Counted from the first letter of the stretch, positions 9,347 through 20,270 are shown. The stretch: DNA of 64,000 bases from Lucinisca nassula (GCA_963580285.1 OY757013.1:152199900-152263899); one strand, 5' to 3'. Numbers and translations: made by a program. Notes: generated from the sequence alone by a model not told the origin.

Positions 9347-11312
9347 TGTTCTATATTAGGATCACTTTTTGTCTGTCATCTGTGCGTAAACAATTTCTTC
9401 AAACGACATCTACTCCTAAACCACTGATTGGATTTTGACCAAACTTCACAGGAATGATCCTTAGGTGGACCCCTTTCAAAGTTGTTCAAATGGTTCTGGT
9501 CTGCTGCACATCAAGGCCACAGGGGCCAAAAATAGATTTTTTAATGAAAACTTTAAAAAATCTTCTTCTCTGAAACCATAAGGCCCAGGTCTTTGATATT
9601 TGGTACGAAGTTTCATCTAGAAGATCCCTACCAAGATTGTTCAAATTATAGTGCTGGGGCCAAAAATGCCCCCCCCCCCTCCCCGGGTCCCTTCGATTTT
9701 ACATAGGATTATATAGTGAAAATCTTCAAAAATCTTCTTCTCTGAAACCGCAAGGCCCAGGTCTTTGATATTTGGTGTGAAGCTTCATCTAGTGGACCCC
9801 TACCAAGATTGTTCAAATTATAGTGCTGGGGCCAAAAATGCCCCCTCCCCAGGGCTCTTTGGTTTTACATGGGCTTATATAGGGAAAATCTTTAGAAATC
9901 ATCATCTCGGTAACTGCAAGGCCCAGGTCTTTGCTATTTGGTATGAAGCTACATCTAGTGGACCCCTACCAAGATTGTTGAAATTATAGCCCTGGGGCCA
10001 AAAATGCCCCCCCCCCCCTCCCCGGGTCCCTTTGGTTTTACATAGACTTATATGGGGAAAATCTTTAAAAATCTTCTTCCCTGAAACCGCATGGCCCAGG
10101 TCTTTGATATTTGGTATGAAGCTTCATCTTGTGGACCGCTACCAAGACTGTTCAAATTATAGCCCTGCGGCCCAAAATGCCCCCCGCTCCGGGGCCCTTT
10201 TGTTTAACACAGACTTATATAGGGAAAATCTTGAAAAATCTTCGGTGAAACCACAAGGCTTAGGTCTTTGATATTTGGGGTGAAATTTCATCTAGTTGAC
10301 CTCTATCAAGATTTTCAAATTATAGCCCTGGGGCCAAAAATGCCGCTGCCCCAAGACCCTTTGGTTGAACATATTAGACTTATATTGTGAAATCTTTAAA
10401 AATCTTCTTCTCTGAAACTGCAAGGCACATTTTCTTTGATATTTGGTATGGAGCTTCATCAAGTGGACCTCTACCAAGATTGTTCACATTACAGCCCTGA
10501 GACCAAAAATGTCCCCGCCTCGGGGCTCGTTTGTTTTACATAGACTTATATAGGAAAAATCTGTAAAAATCTTCTTCTGTGAACCAACATGGCCTAGGTC
10601 TTTGATATTTGGTGTTAAATTTCATCTAGTGGACCTCTATCAAGTTTGTTCAAATTATAGCCCTGGGGCCAAAAATGCCCCCGCCCCAAACCCTTTGGTT
10701 TTACATAGACTTATATAGGGAAATCTTTAAAAAAGTTCTTCTCTGAAACTGCAAGGCCCACGTCTTTGAAATTTGGTATGGAGCTTTATCTAGTGTACCT
10801 CTACCAAGATTATTCAAATTATAGCCCTCGGGCCACAAATGTCCCCACCCCAGGGCCCTTTGTTTTTACATAAACTTATATAGAGATAATCTTTGAAAAT
10901 CTTATTCTCTGAAACAGCAAGGCCCAGGTCTTTGATATTTGGTGTGAAGCTTCGTCTAGTGGACCTCTATAAAGAGATTGTTTAAATTATAGCCCTGAGG
11001 CCAAAAATGCCCCTGCCCCGGGGCCATTTGGTTTTTCATAGGCTTATGTAGGGAATATCTTTAAAAAGACCTTCTTCTCTGAAACCTCAAGGCCCAGGTC
11101 TTTGACATTTGGTGTGTAGCTTCATCTAGTGGACCTTTGCCAAGATTGTTCATATTATAGCCTTTGTTGATATTTGGTATGAAGCTTCAACTTTTTAGAC
11201 CTCCCTCAACATTATGTACATTGTAGCCCTGGGGTCAGTGATGGCCCTCCCCGGGGCCCACTTGTTACTCTTTGGATCAGGTGAGCGATCCAGGGCCATC
11301 ATGGCCCTCTTG
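9347..11312 (+). mobile_element. Hairpin-bounded satellite element (HINE-like), dimer copy 2
   Basis: Starts directly after the terminal hairpin of copy 1 with GGATCACTTTTTGTCTGTC, lacking the leading AGCTCACC hairpin. About ten ~166 bp monomers follow, then the complete terminal block with AGGGCCATCATGGCCCT and CTTG. LINE-A coding sequence resumes immediately after (GAAAAGTGGACAG). Thus one insertion event appears to have delivered two head-to-tail units. Poly-C runs (about 9670 and 10009) lie at equivalent monomer positions. Confidence 0.75.
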
Positions 11313-11925
11313 TTTGAAAAGTGGACAGATGTTCGCTAGGAGCCATTCTTTGGGAATTTCACCCGTATCGAGAGATTGTTGGAAAAGATGAGCAAAAACT
11401 GGACCTAACTCGTTTGCTAGTTCCTTCAGGACTCTAGGATGAAGCTCATCAGGCCCTAAAGCTTTAGAAGGGTTCAAGCCTTTAAGTAACTTGATCACTC
11501 CCGCAGAGGATACAACAATATTTTCCATGAAAGGGGCCGATCTTCCAGTCAATGGAACCTCGTTGAACTCAGTTTTATTAAATGCATCATTGAATTGACC
11601 AACCAATTCCTCTGCCCTTTCAGAGTCCGATTCTGCGATCCCGTTCCCTCCTCCTTTATTAAGGGGAGGGACACCTTGCCTATCTTTCTTCTGGCTATTG
11701 GTATATCTGTAGAAGTCTCTGGGATTGGCCTTTACATCACCTACCAAGTTATTTACATACTGATCATGCTGATTTTTGATGTCATTTTTAATTTCTCGTC
11801 TCAAGTTTTCAAATTTTGCTCTGAGTTTACCACTTCCCAACTTTTTTGCCTTAGCATGAATCTTATTTCTCCTCCGAATTTTTCTTCTTATTTCTGGTGT
11901 GATCCAGGAATTGAAGATAAACCCC
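11313..11925 (-). pseudogene. LINE-A linker and reverse transcriptase N-terminal part (pseudogene part 3)
   Basis: The minus frame reads a basic linker (K-A-K-K-L-G-S-G-K-L-R-A-K-F-E), a block ending N-P-R-D-F-Y-R-Y, and the first reverse-transcriptase motifs: LNPSKALGPDELHPRVLKEL and PKEWLLANICPLFK. The last residues join directly to the N-Y-R-P block at 6190-6228 once the insertion 6229-11312 is removed. A frameshift at about 11905-11920 separates this piece from the endonuclease frame. Confidence 0.88.
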
Positions 11926-12943
11926 TGCTAGTTTTGGAGGGGATATGATTTTCGGACGAAGCTTGAATGAAGGACTTTATCAAATCAAAGTTCTCCTGGA
12001 TAGACCGTGCGTCTGAATGGCCATTAAAGTTTTTCTCTCTTGCGAATTTGAGGGCATCCTTCCTCATAGTTTCATAGTCACCCTTTTGATATAAGTACAC
12101 CTTTCTACGAGGTTTCTTTATAGGTGGTATGAAGATTTTCAAAAATCCAGAGACAATATCATGATCGCTTAGTTTGTCCGGGGATTGAATATCCCAATAC
12201 TGTCCTGGCAAAGTTGTAAGAATCAAATCCAAAGTGTTTCTATCTCGAGTAGGGAAGTCAATAACCTGTTCCAAGCCATGATCATTCATGATGTCAACCA
12301 ACACCTGTCCCTCTGACGGACTCATCATCGTGCCTTGATTGCTGAGCCTATCTGGCCAAACAATCTCTCTGAAGTTGAAGTCACCTAGGACATGTACTGC
12401 AGGAAGTTTTTTACCCTTATTCTGAGACTTAATGCGATCAAGCTAATCTTTAAATAACTGGAAGTTTTCGACAGTGTCGTTTGGTGGTCGAAACAAACTT
12501 GCAATAAAGTGGGAATTTTTGTTTGCTAAAACCTTAACCCAAACAGATTCTGAATCGTTTTCCAGTTCCATGAATGGCATATGAGAGATATCACTGTGAA
12601 CGAGCAATATCACCCCGCCGCCATGAGTGTTTCTATCTTTTCTGTAGACACTGTATTCACAAGTTTCAGGGAAAAGCTCCGAAGTCATAAATGAACTGTC
12701 AATCTTTGTTTTCTGAATAGCCACAATATGTGGTTGGTGAGTATCAAGGAAAGCTAAAAGTTCAAGTATATTTCCTCTTAAACCGTTAATGTCAATACTG
12801 CAAAGTTTCAAACCTTTTACAGAATTCGGCTTTCTCATGTCAGTAGTCGAAGATTTAACTCCTTTCTCCTTTGACAGAGGTTCAAATTTCTTTCTTTCTT
12901 CCAGTTCTATAGGTTCGCTGAAGAACGAATCAGAAAAATTAAA
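11888..12943 (-). pseudogene. LINE-A apurinic-like endonuclease domain (pseudogene part 2)
   Basis: Two collinear minus frames (12964-12443 and 12328-11888), joined in the same phase through a single TAG at 12441-12443, cover an endonuclease/exonuclease/phosphatase-type domain: L-C-S-I-D-I-N-G-L-R-G-N, H-G-G-G-V, SLFRPPND, L-G-D-F-N, TLDLILT and the catalytic S-D-H. In the family the box after V-A-I is Q-E-T-K; here the codon at 12710-12712 gives Lys (Q-K-T-K), which would abolish metal binding. This domain nicks target DNA for LINE insertion. N-terminally the frame is cut at 12944 by another satellite element. Confidence 0.88.
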
Positions 12944-15460
12944 CAAGAGGCCCATGGGCCACAATGCTCACATGAGCTCAGGGGGCCACTGCCCACTGGC
13001 AGCAATATATTTTAATTAACCATGGAAGCCCTGTGCCCAAGGATGCTACAGATAAAATTTGGACCCAATCAGCCTAGTGGCTTCAGATTCTGATGTCGCT
13101 TGAATGTGTTGATGCAGGACAACAGATGACAATTGACAATTTCCCATCTGTGGCAACAAATAGGCCAAAAAGAACATTATTAAAGGAACTTGAAAGTGTG
13201 ACAAAATATCTTGAAAGGCATTTATATCATTTTTCAATTTTCCCCATTATAAGTCAATGGAAACTCTTAACTTGCCATAGCAAACAAACCAAAGAGCCAA
13301 ATTTCATAAACCAGAGCTCATGTGGACAGTGGACACTGCCCAATGGCAGCCATGTATTATGATATGATATGATTTTAATCTACCAATTATAAAGTTTCCC
13401 AAACAATCTCCAGACCAAAATGAGCACCCATGTGGACTGTATCTGAAATATTGGGTGTTTTATAAAGTAGAGAGGGTGGGGCATGGACCCAATGGAGCCC
13501 CGGTTGGTGTCACTAAATGCGTCTTATCAAAGGAACGGAGACTTATATGGTTTAGCAGTGGGGATATGCATGGTTCCTGAGATGTAAGGCCTTTTAAGCA
13601 ATGGAGGGATTCGGGCATGGCAGATCCAAAAAAAAAGCCCAAGATTGTTGTCACTGTAAGGACCAAGAGTATATACGGTATGGTTAAACGGTGGGGATCT
13701 GGATGGTTTCTGAAATATGAGGCCCTTTTATGAAGTGGCAGGGAGAAAAATGGCCCCTGCGGACCCCCCAAGATGGGATGGGGTGACTGAATGTGTCTAA
13801 TAACAAGGAACAATAATATACATGTATGTGATTATAGGATGGGGATTTGAATGGTTTCTGAGATATATGGCCTATTATGAAGTGGAGTCTTATCATAAGG
13901 TACAAGAATATCTATGGTTAAGGGGTGGGGATCTGAACGGTTTCTGAGATATATGGATTTTAATGAAGTAAAGTTTAGGGGAATGGCCCGTGGCACCCGG
14001 GGTTGGGGTTTGGGGGGGGGGGGCGCACGCTGGTGTCACTGATTGCGTCTTATCATAAGGAACAAGAATATATATATGGTTTAGGGGTGGGGCTCTGAAC
14101 AGTTCCTCAGATATATGGTCTTTTGTGAAGTCGAGGGGTGGAGCATGCCCCGGGCACGCCCTGCGTGACCCCTAGGTTGGTGTCACTGAATGTGTCTTAT
14201 CATAAGGAACAATAATACATATGGTTTAGGGGTGGGGATCTGTAAGGTTTGTGGGATATTGGGCCTTTTATGAAGTGGAGGGGTTGGGCATGGCCCTGGC
14301 ACATCCTAGGGGACCACCAAGTTAGTGTCACGGACTGCAACTTATCATTAGGAATGAGAATATATGTGGTTTAGGGGTGGGGATCTCAATGGTTTCTGAA
14401 ATAAATGGCATTTTATGAAGTGGAGGGGGTGGGGAATGTCCCCGGTACATCCCGGGGGACCCACAGGTTGGTTTCACTTCATGCGTCTTATCATAAGGAA
14501 CAAGAATATATATGGTTTAGGGGTGGGGATCTGAATGGTTTCTGAGATAAATGGTCTTTTATGAAGTGGAGTGGATGGAGCATGTCCCCGGCACATCCCG
14601 GGGGACCCCCAGGTTGGTGTCACTTAATGCATCTTATCATAAGGTACAAGAATATATATGATTTAGGGGTGGGGATCTGTAAGGTTTCTGAGATAAAAGG
14701 CATTTTATGTAGTTGAGGGGGGTGGGGCCTGGCCCAGCACAACCTAGGGAACCCCCAGGTTGACATTAAAGCATATGGCTAAGAGAAGTTTACTCAAGGA
14801 ACATTTCTATGTAAATATTGTTAAAATATCTGCAATGACTTGGCAGTAAATGCCATTTTTCAGTTTTCCCAATTATAAGTCAATGGAAACTCTAAGTTGC
14901 CATAGCAACAAAACTGAAAGGCCAAATTTCATAAAAAAACACAAAACCTGTAAAGGCAAAAGTGGTGAATATTTTCATAAAGTCTCAGCCTCCTAGAGCA
15001 TATGGTTTCTGAGGAGATGATTTTTTAAGTATTTTTTTTTTCTATTTTTTGCATTTTGGTTTCCATGGCAACCAACAAAAATAAGCAGTAGGCCTAAAAT
15101 CATATGGCAGATAGTAGATTGCCCATGGAACATTTCTATGAAAGTTTTGTCACAATATCTGCAATGACTTGGCAGTAAATGCCATTTTTTCATTTTTCCC
15201 AAATATAAGTCTATGGAAATTCTAAGTTGCAATAGCAACCAGACTAAAAAGCCGATTTTCATAAAAAACACAAACTTTCAATCCCCTAGCCCAAGGATGC
15301 TACAGATAAAATTTGGGCCCAATCGGCCCAGTGGCTTCAGAGGAGATGTCGTTTGAAAGTGTTAACGACGACGACGCAGACGCAGACACAGACGCAGACG
15401 ACGACGACGGACAATGTCCATCCTATAAGCTCCCCCGGAGCCTTCGGCTCTAGTGAGCTA
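12944..15460 (-). mobile_element. Second hairpin-bounded satellite element with a 146 bp monomer
   Basis: On the minus strand it starts AGCTCACTAGAGCC, a hairpin with GAGCCGAAGGCTC, and ends in the GGCCCATGGGCC palindrome followed by TCTTG, the same border logic as 6229-11312. LINE-A frame flanks both sides (C-P-K-C-E on one, F-N-F-S-D-S on the other). The core (about 13440-14765) has nine units of ~146 bp keyed by GGGGATCTGAATGGTTTCTG, one of them short (86 bp spacing). Flanks carry diverged copies of an AACTCTAAGTTGCCATAGCA block (about 13260, 14885, 15220). A GAC-rich stretch lies near 15365-15412. No coding sequence. Confidence 0.72.
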
Positions 15461-15960
15461 AAATCTCGCACTTCGGGCATATCCATGAACAAATCGAGTT
15501 AACCAGTTTGCCATACTCGGCGTCTGAAAGGAAAGCGCAATCAGTGTGAATCCACATTTCACACTGGTCACACTGAACGGCCTTATGCTCATTCAGAACA
15601 TCACCACTGCATAGGCCACAGTCTGCTTTGAAATCTTTGCAATACCAAGTTTCAATTCCAATTTCAAGCTCTAGCAATTGGTTTTCATCCAATTCAGAAC
15701 ATGAGGAATGAAAATGCTTTCACAGTCCTCACATTCTACCCATTCCTGAGAGTCTTTGCAATATTTTTTGCACAGCCCACAGCGAAATCTTGGACCGGGC
15801 TAGTTTCAATGTCTCCGGCCAAGATCAATAGAATGACCAAATTTGTTCCACCTGAGGACTTGAAGTTGCGTAAGCCCTCCGAACGTCGTTTGTTTCCTAG
15901 CTTCCTAGTTACAGCCAAGTACTGAGAAGTTTTATCGCAGTGTTGCTCTTTTGCAATCCT
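15461..15960 (-). pseudogene. LINE-A N-terminus with two PHD fingers and a decayed 2A-like motif (pseudogene part 1)
   Basis: The 5' frame ends in hydrophobic residues followed by L-A-G-D-I-E-T-S-P, matching the start of the 2A ribosome-skipping consensus D-x-E-x-N-P-G-P with Asn changed to Ser; a one-base loss in the GGG/CCC run near 15796 then breaks the frame. The next frame gives a first Cys-rich finger (C-x2-C, C-x2-C, F-H), another one-base break near 15716, and a second complete PHD finger (C-G-L-C ... V-Q-C-D-Q-C ... W-I-H-T-D-C ... W-I-C-P-K-C). PHD fingers and 2A-like peptides upstream of the endonuclease are known from CR1/L2-type LINEs of invertebrates. The frame meets the satellite element at 15460. 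Confidence 0.75.
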
Positions 15961-16215
15961 GCAATCCTGATTTCCATCATCCGGTTGAGTTCTGTTACTT
16001 AATTTCCAAAGGGTGAACTAAAGAATCAAGACCATGGGAAGCAGGGAGACCGTCATTTTACTATAAAGGGCAACTTTGAGTCAAACAATACTACAAGATA
16101 AAGGGCACAGTCAATTATCTGACAACACTCAGTTACCAGCTGTCTGCCAGCTGTACGGACAGTCCACACCCACTGAAAAGCTGATAACACAAGGCTCTTC
16201 TGAATGAAAAGTAAC
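15961..16215. other. Sequence upstream of LINE-A, unassigned
   Basis: Likely includes the LINE-A 5' untranslated region, whose border cannot be set. CAGCTGTCTGCCAGCTG is locally repetitive. No gene seen. Confidence 0.35.
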
Positions 16216-16307
16216 AATTCTAAGATAAGCCATTTACTTTATGCAGACGATTTGTTACTATTGTCAGCATCTGAAACTGAGTTATAGCAAACTATAACCA
16301 AAATAAA
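16216..16307 (+). repeat. Ectopic 92 bp copy of the LINE-B Y-A-D-D region
   Basis: Matches 18001-18091 of LINE-B almost base for base (AATTCTAAGATAAGCC through AACCAAAATAAA) and encodes S-H-L-L-Y-A-D-D-L-L-L-L. It sits about 0.4 kb upstream of the first recognisable LINE-B coding sequence, on the same strand. At GAGTTATAGCAAAC it differs by one base in length from GAGTTTTGCAAAC downstream. Confidence 0.85.
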
Positions 16308-16639
16308 GGACTATTCAGCACCCTGTTCTAAATTTTATACTGCTCAACACACTCAAATATCTGACAACTCATCGGCTCTTCAGAAAAATGAATGTGTCTA
16401 GCCTCCAAGGGATAATTCAATTTTGCGTTTACCCCACCCACTGGTGTGGTAATGGCGGGAAATTATGTCAACAATGAAAATTAATCTACAAATGAAAAAG
16501 TTAATAATCTACGATAACCAGCAATAATATTTTGCTGGTTTGTTTGTCTGATATGAGTTAGACAAGAATCCAGAAACAATAAACAAGAAAAAAACTTATC
16601 TTTTTCTAGCTCCAAATTTTTTTGTGATCCGCCAGGTCA
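16308..16639. other. No recognised feature
   Basis: AT-rich. A small inverted motif (CCAGCAATAATATTTTGCTGG) lies near 16520. No coding signal. Confidence 0.4.
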
Positions 16640-17293
16640 GACGGATCGCCGAAACTCACTGACAAAGCAGAGAAAATAAACCACAAAGCCTTGTTTAATC
16701 ATTTTAACACTGATTTATTAAATACTCAGACAAACATCATTAATAGTAGTAGGCAAAAGTATGTGAAAAACGAGCTTAATACCTATGAGACGTTAAACCA
16801 AAGTAGCAATATAGATTATATCATTACTGAAAAAGAAGTGTTAACGGCCCCTAAGAAGCTTAAAAATAATAAAGCAAGTACCGATGATATGCTAAAAAAT
16901 GAAATGATAAAATCAGCACTTCCATTTCTCTCCAAACCAATAACACAAGCATTTAACAAAATTTTAAATAATGGTAATTTTCCGGAGTCATGAAAAAATG
17001 GAATAATTATACCAGTTCACAAAAATGGAAGTCAGTTTGACCCAAATAATTACAGAGGTATTACTCTGAGTAGTTGCCTTGGTAAATTATTTTGCCATAA
17101 AATTAATAATAGAATTTCTCCTCATTTAGAGAACAAAGCGTTCTTAAAACAAGAACAGGCTGGTTTCCGCAAAAATTATCGAACATCAGATCATTTATTC
17201 GTTTTAAGAACCATGATTGATAAGAATGTTTTGAATACGCAAAATGGTAGTAAATTATTTGCGTTTTTTATTGACCTGAAAAAGGCATTTGAT
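16640..17293 (+). pseudogene. LINE-B reverse transcriptase, N-terminal part
   Basis: Open plus frame with one internal TGA (16991-16993, where this motif normally has Trp). Readable motifs: W-F-N-H-F-N near the start, K-L-K-N-N-K-A-S-T-D-D, G-I-I-I-P-V-H-K-N-G, N-Y-R-G-I-T-L, Q-A-G-F-R, and F-F-I-D-L-K-K-A-F-D at the end, which is the first catalytic Asp motif. The element is 5' truncated: no endonuclease domain is seen upstream. It differs clearly from LINE-A. The frame is cut at 17293 by a SINE with a 15-base TSD. Clade not assigned. Confidence 0.88.
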
Positions 17294-17739
17294 TTTTGTT
17301 TGTTTGTTTGATTTGAGGTTTAACGTCCCCGTCAACACTGTAAAGGTCATTTTTGGAGACGTTGCTTCCAATGTTGTGGGACTTTTACCCGACATTGAGA
17401 TGAAATGCCATCTCAAGCCTTGTCGCCCAATGAAACCAATTGCAGTATGTTTCCTCTGGCTTTCTTTGCCGGATCATTACAGGGTCACTGATGAGGCTTT
17501 ATTAGCCGAAACTACGTAGTATGGCCCATCTTCTTTCTTATGAATGTTTTCATTGCTCTTAAAGGAACTCTTTTTTTATTTTTATTTATTAGCATGTACG
17601 GTCCGCCTCGCACCGCGGTTCCTGGACAGGCTTAGATCCTCTAAACGGTTTACCAGTACTAGTGTGCGGGCCGGAATCAGCTCTGCGTGAAAGCATCATG
17701 CAGCCAATATATTTCTTCAAGCCTCTATGGGCGGGGACC
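17294..17739 (-). mobile_element. Composite SINE inserted in LINE-B, with 15 bp TSD
   Basis: AAAAAGGCATTTGAT stands at 17279-17293 and 17740-17754, exactly duplicating LINE-B codons K-K-A-F-D. On the minus strand the insert begins with the GCCCATAGAGGCTTGAAG head typical of the SINEs at 57902-58192 and 58895-59197, and ends with the GACGTTAAACCTCAAATC tail plus (CAAA)n. In place of the usual middle piece it has a ~145 bp block (about 17450-17597) that also occurs twice at 51.3-51.9 kb. Confidence 0.85.
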
Positions 17740-18535
17740 AAAAAGGCATTTGATACAGTATGGCATGATGGACTGTTTCTTAAGTTACCAAAAGCTGGAA
17801 TTTGTGGCAAAATATGCAATGTGATAAAATCTATGTATCATAATGCCCATTCAAGGGTTAAATCTAAGCACATGATGTCTGACCAAATTGAAATAACACA
17901 GGATGTACATCAAGGTAGTATTTTCAGTCTTTTACTGTTTAACATATTTATAAATGATATTGGCAGTGATTTGTTTGAAAATAGTGTTTCAAATTTGCAC
18001 AATTCTAAGATAAGCCATTTACTTTATGCAGACGATTTGTTACTATTGTCAGCATCTGAAACTGAGTTTTGCAAACTATAACCAAAATAAATGAATTTTG
18101 TAATGATTGGAGTCTTCCTGTAAATGCGGACGAATCTAAGGTTATGGTATTTTCAAAAAGTGGACGCTTGACAAAAGATCTATGCCAATTCAGTATTGGA
18201 CAGGCAAACTTATGTGTGTAAATCAGTATAAATATCTTGGAGTTAACATCTCTGCTGATGGTAAATTTTTGACAGCAGAAAAGAACTTGAGTTTGAAAGC
18301 CAGCAGAGCTTTATTTTCACATAATCACATTCGCAAAGTATTTTTGACAATACTATCAAGCCATCTGCAGTTCGGCATATTTTTGATTCGCTTGTTAATC
18401 CAATAGCTATATATAATAGTGAAATATGGGCAGGATATAAATCATGTTACAATAAGAAATCTTTAGATGACATGTTTGAAATGTCATTTAAAGGTCATAA
18501 TGAATTTGATAAAGTATTGACACGATTCTCCAAAT
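17740..18535 (+). pseudogene. LINE-B reverse transcriptase, palm part
   Basis: After the SINE the frame resumes at K-K-A-F-D-T-V-W-H-D and reads Q-D-V-H-Q-G-S-I-F, F-N-I-F-I-N-D-I and the catalytic L-L-Y-A-D-D-L-L-L-L (about 18016-18051). A frameshift near 18075-18090 leads into a second frame with C-V-N-Q-Y-K-Y-L-G-V-N-I and K-A-S-R-A-L-F; another shift near 18325 leads into I-A-I-Y-N-S-E-I-W-A-G-Y and F-D-K-V-L-T-R-F-S-K, where a DNA transposon begins. In H-Q-G-S-I-F the usual V-L-S-P is altered. Confidence 0.87.
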
Positions 18536-19453
18536 GTGACCTGTCACGCGAAAAGGGACGAGTTGGGTGGATGACGTCATTTAAAGAAATAGCGTTTCGA
18601 AGTAGACGTCATAATTGATTAATTTCAGTCGCGCGTTAAGCAGGCACTTGCATTTCAGTCAATACTTTCAGGCTTTATTTTTTTTTACATTTCTTCCCGC
18701 CAGCCTTTCAGTTATTTGATGTTATTCACGTTGTGTCCCTTTTGAAGAGTATTTGAGTTTTGATGCCGCGAAAATATGAGTCAAAACACAACAGGTTCAG
18801 TCAAAGATTTCCTTCCCGATAATTGCTTCTTAAGCTTAGAAGATGATGATAATGAGACCCTAGTGACTGATGTGAACAATATTTATTATCCCTCCTCAAG
18901 ATGTGATATTTTAAGGAATGAACAATATGACCTCAAATGCAGAAGGTGTCAGTGATTCCGACTGATTCTGGCGGCAGTGAAAATGAGGGGTCAGCTCGGA
19001 CTGTAGGCCTACAGTTCCGGATAAGTCAAGCGACATTGAATGTTGTAGCCTATACGGTTGCTTGCTGCTCAGAATGTTTGGTACCATTTTAAACAAACAA
19101 TATCCCTCTACAACATGCACATAATCATTTGTCCTAATCACATTCGCCTGACTTTCAGGATTGCAGAATATGGGACCAAGATTAGACGCTGTTGCGGATT
19201 ACAGTACCCAGTAGCGGATCATGAGATATTGAATAGCGTTAAGCTATTCGTAAACGATAAAATATGTCAGTTCCTTTTCAGTGCCATTCAGTAAACACTA
19301 AATATCAATTTGTGATTATGTCTCCACTTCCCCCTCCCACCGTGGGGTCAGCGGAAGACATTATTTTGTCCCCTGTGTTTGTGCGCCACATTTGAAATCG
19401 CGTTTGCTCCGAATCTGAGGTAGTCTCATGAAACTTTGCAGAATTGAAAAAGC

Positions 19454-19760
19454 GGCCGGCCTCGGTAGCTCAGTCGGATACGCGTCTGACTGGTGATCAG
19501 GAGGACTCGGGCTCGATGCCTGCCGGTATCGGCAACATTCTTTCATGGAGATTGATCATGAAATCTTTTCTACGGTCATTCTCTCCCTTCCGCTGATTCA
19601 AGAAGGGCAGTTGTCAGTTTCTGGCGAAAGAATTTGCACTGTACTGGTTAACTGCTTACGTATAAGCCTGCCCAGACAGAGTGTCAAAACGTACCTAAAA
19701 TAGTGTTGACTGGGCCGTTAAACACCAAGACCAAAAAAAAAAAAAAAAAAAAAAAAAACA
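19454..19760 (+). mobile_element. tRNA-derived SINE with poly-A tail
   Basis: Head GGCCTCGGTAGCTCAGTCGG contains an A box (TAGCTCAGTCGG) and a B box (GGCTCGATGCC) 45 bases further. The body ends GTTGACTGGGCCGTTAAACA and runs into about 26 A residues at 19733-19759. Acceptor stem pairing is poor, so it is a SINE and not a tRNA gene. Confidence 0.75.
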
Positions 19761-19944
19761 CCATAAGACAACGTGCAGAAATCAAGAATCATAATTCTTA
19801 CTTTATTACTTTTGGAGTCATGACCCTTTGAGCATTGAAAATTTACTCACGCCCTCTCTTACTTGAAAATTGTGTGAGATGTTTTCATCATGTTAACCTT
19901 CAACAGATGATGCGCAAAAGTAACATGATAATTTCACTGTTACA

Positions 19945-20270
19945 TGGGCTCCGTGGCCTAATTGGTAAGAGCTCCAGTCCAGGGATAGAACTCTCTACTC
20001 CAACTGCAATTGACAGACCTATATGACTCGCTACCGACCGCAATAAGCAGTCTGCCATTCGGGCTTCAAATTTCTATTGTCAAGGTGTTATTTTCTCTAC
20101 TTATGGGACTCCGTGGCCTAGTGGGTATATAGTGATGTTAGGTCTCTCACTGCTGTATTTCGAGTATGTGAGACGCCAAGTTCTACAACAGAAGGTCAGT
20201 CGATATTCCTCCGGGTTCTTCGGTTTTCGCCCACCTCTTATTAACAATCGGCCCGATATATTTTTCGTTT
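19945..20270 (+). mobile_element. Two adjoining tRNA-like SINE heads, second with body
   Basis: GGGCTCCGTGGCCTAATTGG (19947) and GACTCCGTGGCCTAGTGGG (20107) are two copies of the same SINE head about 160 bases apart. Only the second continues into the family body (GTGAGACGCCAAGTTCTACA, then GGTTTTCGCCCACCTCT), matching 59736-59959. Confidence 0.65.

Noticed and set aside
6683..10477. ORFs of 60-100 codons in both strands of the satellite
   Set aside because: They repeat the monomer translation (for example L-V-D-P-Y-Q-D-C-S-N-Y) and stop and start with monomer indels; no protein family is indicated.
6500..11200. Tandem repeats with regular spacing as a CRISPR array
   Set aside because: Monomers are ~166 bp with no unique spacers, and the setting is eukaryotic retroelement DNA.
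13093..13362. 89-codon plus ORF as a gene
   Set aside because: Lies in the non-coding flank of the second satellite element; the same sequence type recurs at 14.8-15.3 kb without an ORF.
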